Of a stretch of DNA of 64,000 bases, positions 48,901 through 60,900 are shown in pieces. Below the pieces are notes generated by a model. That model was not told the DNA's origin. It did not search any database and worked only from the letters and a program-made list of their open reading frames with translations. Each line of letters starts with the position of its first letter. Within the stretch, counting starts at the first letter, position 1. The position numbers were made by a program, and so were the translations under genes. Source of the stretch: Sipunculus nudus (lineage: Eukaryota > Annelida > Sipuncula > Golfingiida > Sipunculidae); NCBI GenBank assembly GCA_026874595.1, contig CM049312.1, positions 50,781,429 to 50,845,428 on the forward strand, written 5' to 3'.

Positions 48901-51900
48901 TCACAATGAGGATGTTTTGAGCACCTGCATGTAATGCGTGCGCTGGGACTTTTTTATGTAAGTTGGGAAGTTCTGCTTTTGATTGGCTTATGTTGACAGT
49001 TCAGTGATATGATATGTATTTTCTTTACTTCTACATTTATCCTGCACCAATGTTCTTAATACATACTAGACAACAGGTATCTACATGAGGCATAAAAGCA
49101 ACACTAAAAGTCCATATCCTTTGCTCTGTACCCTCTATATCTGATAATTAATGCCACAATAAACTTCCTGTGTAGAGGCTGGAGGTAGCTAGGCGAGCAT
49201 GCTTCTAACCAAAGTCCACTCAAGTTCAAAGGCTGCAGGGTTGAAAGCTTAGTAATTACCCCTGCCTGGTTTGGGTAACAGCCCTGACAGGGATGACAGA
49301 AAGTACCTTACTTGACCAAACCTGATGTCCATATCCAGTATCTTACCTGTAATTCATATTACTGTGAATTGTGTACCTAGATACAGGTACATGTACCTGG
49401 CCCCAACCTTGTTCAGTGTACATACTAGCCAACTTCAGACTTGGGGCATGTAGGCAAACCCTGTATTTATCCTTTGTTGGTTGCTGTATACCTGTGCTGA
49501 TAATATAATGATGCCATGAACATCCTATTTAGAGGCTGGAGGTTGACCAGCTTGCTAGTCAGGTAGCTAGCTACAAAGGCAGCAGGGATGAATGCTTTGT
49601 AATTACGCCTGCCTAAGATAGGGAACTGCCTTGACAGGGGTGAAAGCTTTGTACATGCAATTGACCGAAATCTGGTGTCCATTTCAAGAATTAGTATCAA
49701 ATTTGTACCTGGAGTATCTTATACCAGGTACAGGTACTTTAGTTCCAGGTACAGGTACAAGGTACTTTCTACTCATGACAACCAGGTACAGTTACAGGTA
49801 CAGGAACTTTAAATTGTGTACCTATGTACAGGAACAAGTACCAGGCCCCAACCCTGTTTCAGTCACAGCTGATAAAATTTTATGTCCAAGGAATAATATG
49901 TTCTCTTAATTATCATCATGAATATCAATATATTGCTTTTGTTCTCCTGTGATTACAGCCATAAGACATAAGACATTAACAGTGATAACAAGAGACTGAA
50001 TAATCTGAATGAATTGACCTTGCCACGTGGTCCCCAAGTCCTGCTAACACGATCTGTCTCAGCAGTTTTGCCTGCAAGTCACTAGGGGGCACCATCTTAG
50101 GGTCCAAAACGAGGTTGGCATCTGGTATGACTGAGTTAACTGAAAAATGAGACAGAAATTAAATAAACACCTGCAAAGTGGGTCTCTGAACTACCATTTA
50201 TTCTACTACCATTGAGGCCATGCTGTATGCAAACACAGTAGATTCGACTACCATTCAGACCATGCTTTGTGCTAACAATGTAGATTCTACTTCATATTCT
50301 GTGCAAACATTGTAGATGCTACTACTATTCAGACCATGCTCTGTGCTTACATTGTACATGCTACTACCATTCAGACCATGCTCTGTGGTAACATTGTAGA
50401 TGCTACTACCATTCAGACCATGCTCTGTGCTAACATTGTAGATTCTACTACCATTCAGACCATGCTCTGTGCTACTATTGTAGATTCTACTATAATTCAG
50501 ACCATACTCTGTGCTAAAATTGTAAATTCTTCTACCATTCACACAATGCTCTGTGCTAACATTGTAGATTCTGCTACAATTCAGACGATGCTCTGTGCAA
50601 ACACTGTAAATTCTTCTACCATTCACACAATGCTCTGTGCTAACATTGTAGATTCTATTACCATTCAGATCATGCTCTGTGCTAACATTGTAGATTCTAC
50701 TATAATTCAGACCATGCTCTGTGCTAACATTGTAAATTCTTCTAACATTCACACAATGCTCTATACTAACATTGAAGATTCTACTATAATTCAGACCATG
50801 CTCTGTGCTAACATTGTAAATTCTTCTAACATTCACACAATGCTCTGTGCTAACATTGTAAATTCTTCTAACATTCACACAATGCTCTGTGCTAACATTG
50901 TAAATTCTTCTAACATTCACACAATGCTCTGTGCTAACATTGTAAATTCTTCTAACATTCACAAAATGCTCTGTGCTAACATTGTAAATTCTTCTAACAT
51001 TCACACAATGCTCTGTGCTAACATTGTAAATTCTTCTAACATTCACACAATGCTCTGTGCTAACATTGTAGATTCTACTACCATTCAGACCATGCTCTGT
51101 GCAAAAACTGAAGATTCTACTACCATTCACACCATGCTCTGTGCTAACATTGTAGATTCTACTACCATTCACACCATGCTCTGTGCTAACATTGTAGATT
51201 CTACTACCATTCACAACATGCTCTGTGCTAACATTGAAGATTTTACTACCATTCACACCATGCTCTGTGCAAACATTGTAAATTCTTCTAACATTCACAC
51301 AATGCTCTGTGCTAACATTGTAGATTCTACTACCATTCACACCATGCTCTGTGCTAACATTGTAGATTCTACTACCATTCACACAATGCTCTGTGCTAAC
51401 ATTGAAGATTCTACTACCATTCACACCATGCTCTGTGCAAACATTGTAAATTCTTCTAACATTCACACAATGCTCTGTGCTAACATTGTAGATTCTACTA
51501 CCATTCACACCATGCTCTGTGCTAACATTGTAGATTCTACTACCATTCACACAATGCTCTGTGCTAACATTGAAGATTCTACTACCATTCACACCATGCT
51601 CTGTGCTAACATTGTAGATTCTACTACCATTCACACCATGCTCTGTGCTAACACTGTAGATTCTACTACCATTCACACAATGCTCTGTGCTAACATTGAA
51701 GATTCTACTACCATTCACACCATGCTCTGTGCAAACATTGTAGATTCTACTACCATTCACACAATGCTCTGTGCTAACAATGTAGATTCTACTACCATTC
51801 ACACCATGCTCTGTGCTAACATTGTAGATTCTACTATAATTCAGACCATGCTCTGTGCTAACATTGTAAATTCTTCTAACATTCACACCATGCTCTGTGC

Positions 51901-54900
51901 TAACATTGTAGATTCTACTATAATTCAGACCATGCTCTGTGCTAACATTGTAAATTCTTCTAACATTCACACCATGCTCTGTGCTAACATTGTAGATTCT
52001 ACTATAATTCAGACCATGCTCTGTGTTAACATTGTAGATTCTACTACCATTCACACCATGCTCTATTCTAACATTGTAGATTTTACACTCATTCAGACCA
52101 TGCTCTGTGCTACCATTGTAAATTCTTCTACCATTCACACAATGCTCTGTGCTAACATTGTAGACTCTTCTACCATTCACACCATGCTCTGTGCAAACAT
52201 TGTAAATTCTTCTACCATTCACACCATGCTCTATACTAACATTGTAAATTCTTCAACCATAAGACCATGCTCTGTGCTAACAATGTAGATTCTACTACCA
52301 TTCACACCATCTCTGTGCAAACATTGTAAATTCTTCTACCATTCACACCATGCTCTATACTAACATTGTAGATTCTACTACCATTCACACAATGCTCTGT
52401 GCTTACATTGAAGATTCTTCTACCATTCACACAATGCTCTGTGCAAACATTGTAGATTCTACTACCATTCACACCATGCTCTGTGCTAACATAGTAGATT
52501 CTACTATAATTCAGACCATGCTCTGTGCTAACATTGTAAATTCTTCTAACATTCACACCATGCTCTGTGCTAACATTGTAGATTCTACTATAATTCAGAC
52601 CATGCTCTGTGCTAACATTGTAAATTCTTCTAACATTCACACCATGCTCTGTGCTAACATTGTAAATTCTTCTAACATTCACACAATGCTCTGTGCTAAC
52701 ATTGTAGATTCTACTACCATTCAGACCATGCTCTGTGCAAACATTGTAGTTTCTACTACCATTCACACCATGCTCTGTGCTAACATTGTAGATTCTACTA
52801 CCATTCACACAATGCTCTGTGCTAACATTGAAGATTCTACTACCATTCACACCATGCTCTGTGCAAACATTGTAGATTCTACTACCATTCACACAATGCT
52901 CTGTGCTAACAATGTAGATTCTACTACCATTCACACCATGCTCTGTGCTAACATTGTAGATTCTACTATAATTCAGACCATGCTCTGTGCTAACATTGTA
53001 AATTCTTCTAACATTCACACCATGCTCTGTGCTAACATTGTAGATTCTACTACCATTCAGACCATGCTCTGTGCAAACATTGTAGATTCTACTACCATTC
53101 ACACCATGCTCTGTGCTAACATTGTAGATTCTACTACCATTCACACAATGCTCTGTGCTTACATTGAAGATTCTACTACCATTCACACCATGCTCTGTGC
53201 AAACATTGTAGATTCTACTACCATTCACACAATGCTCTGTGCTAACAATGTAGATTCTACTACCATTCACACCATGCTCTGTGCTAACATAGTAGATTCT
53301 ACTATAATTCAGACCATGCTCTGTGCAAACATTGTAAATTCTTCTTCAATTCACACCATGCTCTATACTAACATTGTAGATTCGACAACCATAAGACCAT
53401 GCTCTGTGCTACCATTGTAAATTCTTCTACCATTCACACCATCTCTGTGCAAACATTGTAAATTCTTCTACCATTCACACCATGCTCTATACTAACATTG
53501 TAGATTCTACAACCATTCACACCATGCTCTGTGCAAACATTGTAAATTCTTCTACCATTCACACCATGCTCTGTGCCAACACTGTAGATTCTACTATAAT
53601 TCAGACCATGCTCTGTGCTAACATTGTAAATTCGTCTACCATTCACACAATGCTCTGTGCTAACATTGTAGATTCTGCTGCCATTCAGACCATGCTCTGC
53701 GCAAACATTGTAAATTCTTCTACCATTCACACAATGCTCTATACTAACATTGTAGATTCTACTATAATTCAGACCATGCTCTGTGCAAACACTGTAAATT
53801 CTTCTACCATTCACACAATGCTCTGTGCTAACATTGTAGATTCTACTACCATTCAGATCATGCTCTGTGCTAACATTGTAAATTCTTCTACCAATCACAC
53901 AATGCTCTGTGCTAACATTGTAGATTCTGCTACAATTCAGACGATGCTCTGTGCAAACACTGTAAATTCTTCTACCATTCACACAATGCTCTGTGCTAAC
54001 ATTGTAGATTCTGCTACCATTCACACAATGCTCTGTGCTAACACTGTAGATTCTACTATTATGCAGACCATGCTCTGTGCTAACAATGTTGATTCTTCTA
54101 CCATTCAGACCATGCTCTGTGCTAACAGTGTCGGTTCTACTACTACCTAAACCATACAGACCTGCATTTGTAAGCTGTGCCCGTAGCTTGCGTATTTCAA
54201 TCATTGCCTTGCTTCTCAAACTGTGCTGTTCACAGAACTGAGCTGTATTGCCAGAGTACTCACAGGCACCTACAGCTTTCAACAACACCATCAGGTCACC
54301 AAGCAGGAAATTGTGGCCCTATACAAGGATTAAACAGTAAAATCATCAGCAAGAGTCATGAAAAACAAGATCCCACACAGCAATAGCATTACTTCAGCCA
54401 TGCACCTGAAAATCGTGATTCCCAAACAGTGACATCATTACACAGCCAGGCATTTAAACATCATGATTCCCAAACAGTAACATCATTACACAGCCAGGCA
54501 TTTAAACTACCTGATTCCCAAACAGTAACATCATTACACAGCCAGGCATTTAAACTACATGATTCCCAAACAGTAACATCATTACACAGCCAGGCATTTA
54601 AACATCATGATTCCCAAATAGTAACATCATTACACAGCCAGGCATTTAAACTACATGATTCCCAAACAGTAACATCATTACACAGCCAGGCATTTAAACA
54701 TCATGATTCCCAAATAGCAACATCATTACACAGCCAGGCATTTAAACTACATGATTCCCAAACAGTAACATCATTACACAGCCATGCATTTAAACATCAT
54801 GATTCCCAAATAGCAACATCATTACACAGCCAGGCATTTAAACTACATGATTCCCAAACAGTAACATCATTACACAGCCAGGCATTTAAACAACATGATT

Positions 54901-57900
54901 CAAAACAGCAACATCATTACACAGCCAGGCATTTAAACATCATGATTCCCAAATAGCAACATCATTACACAGCCACGCATTAAAACATCATGGTTCCCAA
55001 ACAGCAACATCATTACATAGCCAGGTACTTGAACAGCATAAGTCCCAAATAGCAACATCATTACACAGCCATGCATTTGAATATCATGATTCTCAAACAA
55101 CATCATCAATACACAGCCAGGAACTTAAACATCATGATTCCCAAACAGCAGCATCATAACACAGCCAGGCACTTGAACATCATGATTCTCAAACAGTAAC
55201 ATCATTACACAGCCAGGCATTTAAACATCATGGTTCTCAAACAGTAACATCATTACACAGCCAGGCATTTAAACATCATGATTCCCAAACAGCAACATCA
55301 TAACACAACCAGACACTTGAACATCATGATTCTCAAACAGCAACATCATTACACAGTCAGGCACTTTAACATCATGGTTCTCAAACAGTAACATCATTAC
55401 ACAGCCAGGCACTTGAACATCATGTTTCTCAAACAGTAACATCATTACACAGCCAGGCATTTAAACATCATGGTTCTCAAACAGTAACATCATTACACAG
55501 CCAGGCACTTTAACATCATGTTCTTAAACAGCAACATCATTAAACAGCCAGGCACTTTAACATCATGATTCTTAAACAGTAACATCATTACACAGCCAGG
55601 CACTTAAACATCATGATTCCTAAACAGCAACATCATCAGCCACGCACTTGAACGTCATGATTCTCAAAAAGCAACATCATTACACAGCCAGGAACTTGAA
55701 CATCATGATTCCCAAACAGCAACATCATTACACAGCCAGGCACTTTAACATCATGATTCTTAAACAGCAACATCATTGAACAGCCAGGCACTTTAACATC
55801 ATGATTCTTAAACAGTAACATCATTACACAGGCAGGCACTTAAACATCATGATTCCTAAACAGCAACATCATCAGCCACGCACTTGAATGTCATGATTCT
55901 CAAACAGCAACATCATTACACAGCCAGGAACTTGAACATCATGATTCTCAAATAGCAACATCATTACACAGCCAGGAACTTGAACATCATGATTCTTAAA
56001 CAGTAACATCATTACACAGCCAGGCACTAAAACATCATGATTCCGAAACAGCAACATCATCAGCCAAGCACTTGAACGTCATGATTATCAAAAATCAACA
56101 TCATTAAACAGACAGGAACTTGAACATCATGATTCTCAAAAAGCAACATCATTAAACAGCCAGGAACATGAACATCATGATTCTCAAACAGCAACATCAT
56201 AACACAGCCAGGAACTTGAACATCATGATTTCCAAACAGCAACATTATAACACAGCCTGGCACTTTAACAGGAATCTGGAATGTACACAGGAAATGTATA
56301 GGTTTGATTTATAAAATTGAGGTTTTTCTTTATGATCTCATAGCAACTTAGTCCTAGTGACCCACTTTTCAGTCTGGTAGGAGATTTTGGGGACATCTCA
56401 CTGTATGCTGAATTGTAGATTCATAAGGCCGATGATTTAAACAAGGCCTACAGGCCTAATGCGAACCTGTGCAAAGTTTAGGAGTATGAATGGAGGTTTA
56501 TTTTTAAAATTTAATATTGATACTCTTAAGTCCTACATATCTACCTTAGTCATTAAGATTTCAGCAAAATGGATGTTTCTGACCTGCAAGTTTCAGACTA
56601 GGACATTTTAAAACCAGAATATGGGTAGTCGACAAGCGACTGTGTATCCACAGAAATCAGAGTGGGACGGGTGAAGTGAGGCATGGATTAAGTGGCAAGG
56701 GGAATAGAGTGAGGTGTGTAGCATATTAGCATGGATGTCTGCAGCTTAAACTTGAATGTAGGTGGTGCCACCTGTCATAAAATCGAGAAGATTGTCCAGG
56801 ATGTATAAACCTGCAAAATTTCAGGTGGATAAGTCAAACCACTGCTGAAATATGAGTGATTTTATCCCAAGGCAGATGAACAGATGGACCCTGTGCATAA
56901 GTTGTTGCAGGTGGCACCACCAGTTTGCTAATGATGAGAGCTATGTAAGATCTATACACAAGCAAAATTTTGGCCCAATCGGTCAAATGGTTTCCGAGAT
57001 ATGAGCTTGGATGTCTGCAGAGTAAACCTGAATGTAGGTGGCGCCACCTGTCATAAAATCAAGAGACCTGTCCAGGATGTATAAACCTACATAATTTCAG
57101 GTGGAAAAGTCAAACCACTGCTGAGATATGAGTGATTTTATCCCAAGGCAGATGAGCAGATGGATGCTGTGCATAAATTGTTGCAGGTGGCACCACCAGT
57201 TTTGCCTATGATAAAGAGCTATGTGAGATCTATGCACATGCAAAATTATGACCCAATCAGTCAAATGGTTCCCAAGATATGAGCTTGGATGTCTGCAGAG
57301 TAAACCTGAATGTAGGTGGCGCCACCTGTCATAAAATCGAGAAAGCTGTCCAGGTTGTAAAAACCTGCAAAATGTCAGATGGAAAAGTCAAAACACTGCT
57401 GAGATATGAGTAATTTTATCCCCAGGCAGATGAACAAATGGACGCTGTGCATAAATTATTGCAGGTGGCGCCACCAGTTTTGCCTATGATGAAGAGCTAT
57501 GTGAGATCTTTACACATGCAAAATTATGACCCAATCGGTCAAACGGTTCCCAAGATATGAGATTGGATGTCTGCAGAGTAAACCTGAATGTAGGTGGTGC
57601 CACCTGTCATAAAATCGAGAAAGCTATCCAGGATGTATAAACTTGCAAAATATCAGGTGGATAAGTCAAACCACTTCTGAGATATGAGTAATTTTATCCC
57701 AAGGCAGATGAACAGATGGACGCTGTGCAAAAGTGGTTGCAGGTGGCACCACCAGTTTTGCCGATGATGAAGAGCTATGTGAGATCTATACACATTAAAT
57801 TTTGGCCAAACCAGTCAAACGGATCCCGAGATATGAGCTTGGATGTCTGCAGAGTAAATGTGAATGTAGGTGGCACCACCTGTCATAAAATGGAGAAAAC

Positions 57901-60900
57901 TGTTTAGGATGTAAAAACCTGCAAAAATATCAGGTGGATAAGTCAAACCACTGCTGAGATATGAGTGATTCTATTATAAGGCAGATGAACAGATGGATGC
58001 TGTGCATAAATGGTGGCAGGTGGCGCCGTCAGTTTTGCCTGTAATGAAGAGCTATGTAAGATCAATACACATGCAAAATTTTGGCCAAATCGGTCAAACG
58101 GTTCCCCAGATTTGAGCCTAGATGTCTGCAGAGTAAACGTAAATGTAGGTGGCGCCACCTGTCATAAAATCGAGAAAGCTGTCCAGGATGTATAAACCTG
58201 CAAAATTTCAGGTGGAAAAGTCAAACCACTGCTGAGATATGAGTGATATTATCCCAAGGCAGTTGGTGCAAAAATGGTGGCAGGTGGCGCCACCATTTTT
58301 AATGTATGTTATAAAGCTTTCCAAGGGCTACATTTAAGCAAAATCTTTAGCCTTATCGTCAAACAGTTCCTGAGATATGTGGGTTTATGTGTGGAAACAG
58401 ATGCACAAATGGACGCTGGGCAGAGAGGAAAGGTCAGAGGTCAACCAAAAATGAGGGCTCAGCAGTTCACATGTGACCGATCATAATTCCAAATTTTAAA
58501 AAATTCTGCCCAGTGGTTATGGAGGAGTTCTCTGGAAACCTATGCGGCGATGGCGGCAGCGTGGGCATCCGACTGAAAACATAGTATCCGCAAAACTCTG
58601 TTTTGGCGGATACAATGATTGTAGCTGGCGTCACCAGTCTTATATACAACGAAGAGATTTATACATATGCCCAATGTCAGACTGATATGTCAAACCCCTC
58701 CTGTGAAATAAGCAGGGACAAACACTGTGCAAAAATTATTGTAGGTGGCGCCACCAGTCTTGTACACTTTAAAGCTACCCGATATGTATAAACATGCCCA
58801 ATTTTAGGCTGATGTATCAAATTCCTCTGTAGAAATAAGCAGGTGCATACACTTCAAAAAACAATGTAGGTGGCACCACCTGTCTTGTAAATGAGAATAC
58901 CATCAAAGACACATAGACAGGTAAAAATTTCAGTCCAATACATCAAACTTCCCCAGAGTTTGATGCACTGGGCTGACATGGCTTAGATGCGTAAGGCAGT
59001 TGCCTCCAAGTGACCTGTGACAAATTGCTGCCTCAAGCTACTGCACTGAGTGAACTCTTAACCTGCACCTGGCTAGACTGAGTGAACTTTTGACCTGTAC
59101 CTGGCTGCACTGAGTGAACTCTTGACCTGTTGCATAATCTGACACAGTCGGCAATCTGCCAAAGCTATAAATAGATTCAGGCTGAACTTTGGTGCCAAAT
59201 ATGATGCCGTGAGCAGTCTGCCAAAGCTATAAATAGAATGCAGCTACTGCACTGAGTGAACTCTTTGACCTATACCTGGCTGCACTTCTTCCAATCCTGG
59301 CACTGTGCCAAAACTATTTATAGAGCTGACATCATCTTGGCTAATGGCCAACATCAAGGCACTGGCAATCTGCCAATGGTAAACCAAGTGCTGCCATCTG
59401 TACACAAAAGTGGTTCCTACTTCAAATGACTTTGAAATTTATTTTCCCAATACAAAATGCTTTTCAGCTGACTTTTTATAAAAAAGAAATCAGGAATATA
59501 TATAAAATTATTACCGATGCATACTGAATGCAAAATTAAAATACAGATATTTCTCACTGATGGCAAATTCTTGAATTAAGTTGAGTAGGGATACCAATAA
59601 TTTATAATGAACGTACAGTTGTCTTTATATAGCCACAGATAGCTAAATATCCATGATTGGACCACTGCCTGGTAAGGTGAACCACTTAAATCATAAATCT
59701 AAATTTTTTAAAAGTTTTTAAAAAACTTTCTTGTCAATATTAACCAAAGATAACCTGAAATCTAAATGTCTAGTGGCATGATGTAATAGATGCTGATAAA
59801 CTAGTGCCAGGCTAGATGTAACAGCATCACACAGCTAAGATATATGTTAAAATGACTCAATTCAATCTCCATAATTCAGCCAAAAATCATTCATGTGGAA
59901 CCATTAATGACAATTATTATAAGAATTATTGTAGGGATTATTCTTGTAAAAAATTTAACAAATTGGCTTCAGTGGCATCAGTCGAAAATGTTTCGTAGGT
60001 TTATAACTCATATAGGAAGATACAGCAAACTGGCTAAGTTCAGCTTCCCGTAACTCAGCCAAAAAGCACTGAACCAAAACCATTTGAACAAACTTTAATT
60101 ATCAACATCTGAGGATAATTAATATGTGAGATTTAAGAATTTGGCCCAGTGGTTTTTGAGAAGATCTTTGTAGCCACTGAGCTAAAATGGGCTTTTATGG
60201 CATATGACTAAATTCAGCTTCCCATAACTTAGCCAAAAGTCACTGAAAACAGACCATTTTAACAAATTTGAGAAAGCATTACCCTAGGATCATTTCTGTG
60301 CGATATTAAACATTTTGGCCATTTGGTTTCAGAGAAGAAGTTTTTTGTAGCCCTCAGTGTGATACAGGCACTGATGACCCTGTACAAAAAAGGCCGATGC
60401 AGATGGCACCACCAATACCTCAATTTCAAATATGACTCATGTGACCAACATTGGCATAAAATTTGGTGATGATAGCTCCAGCCGTTTCTGAGATTTAAAT
60501 TTTAATATGCTTTTTTGCACAGTTAACAAGGTTCAACCTCCTGTAACTCAGCCAAAAATCTCCGAACTGGAACCATTCAAACAAACTTGAGAAAGATTGT
60601 TCCAGGGATCATTTCTGTGAAATATTGGACAGTTTGGCTGGACAGTTTCATAGAAGAAGTTTTTTTAAGCTTTTTTAGCTTTTTCCCTATAAAATCTAAG
60701 AAAATTCAGTTAGAAAAAAAAATAAACAAAATCCACTATAGTTTTTTAGATGACTGATTATTTGCAAAAAATTTGGTGATGCTAGCTCCTGCCGTTTTCG
60801 AGATAGCTATGGTTAATGACGCACGACACACGACGCTGCACCATCGCATAAGCTCACAGGTTCGCTAAAAAAATGTGACCTGTTAATGGACGAACACCCT

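Larger units (their letters stand above)
46976..49856. mobile_element. hAT-superfamily element, non-autonomous, with GTACAG tracts
   Basis: Ends CAGGGTTTGGGCCAGGTAC and GTACCAGGCCCCAACCCTG are inverted repeats (about 19 bp, few mismatches). Both are flanked by the 8-bp duplication TTTCAGTC (46968-46975, 49857-49864), diagnostic of hAT-type insertion. GTACAG/CTAGGTACAGG tracts lie just inside both ends. No transposase of its own is recognised. A second hAT is nested inside. Confidence 0.88.
56442..60868 (-). mobile_element. HINE-B copy (iv), longest
   Basis: Left edge CAAGGCCTACAGGCCT then AATGCGAACCTGTGCA. Right edge GCATAAGCTCACAGGTTCGC then CTAA. Order inside: HINE-E with array C, type-II monomers (58618-58940), CTGCACTGAGTGAACTC repeats, AT-rich middle, three CTCAGCCAAAAATC paragraphs and the common tail. 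It is collinear with copy (i) over most of its length. Flanks A on the left and AAA on the right. Confidence 0.82.

Noticed and set aside
50255-54291. Large repetitive proteins on both strands (655, 650, 356, 322, 285 and 222 codons)
   Set aside because: They are by-products of a 42-bp, stop-free minisatellite inside a DHX37 intron. Both strands are equally open. The only real coding part is the exon at 54162-54318, which the minus-strand frame overlaps by chance at its start.
54429-56263. Repetitive 60-175 codon frames
   Set aside because: Produced by the 48-bp intronic array; no start context, splice support or non-repeat part.
14985-58791. Many ~61-codon frames sharing VAGGATS...YDEELCEI and VGGATCHKI
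   Set aside because: They arise from the ~139-bp palindrome monomers (GGTGGCGCCACC reads Gly-Gly-Ala-Thr). Each ends at the same stop, copies carry stops and shifts freely, and the opposite strand is open as well.
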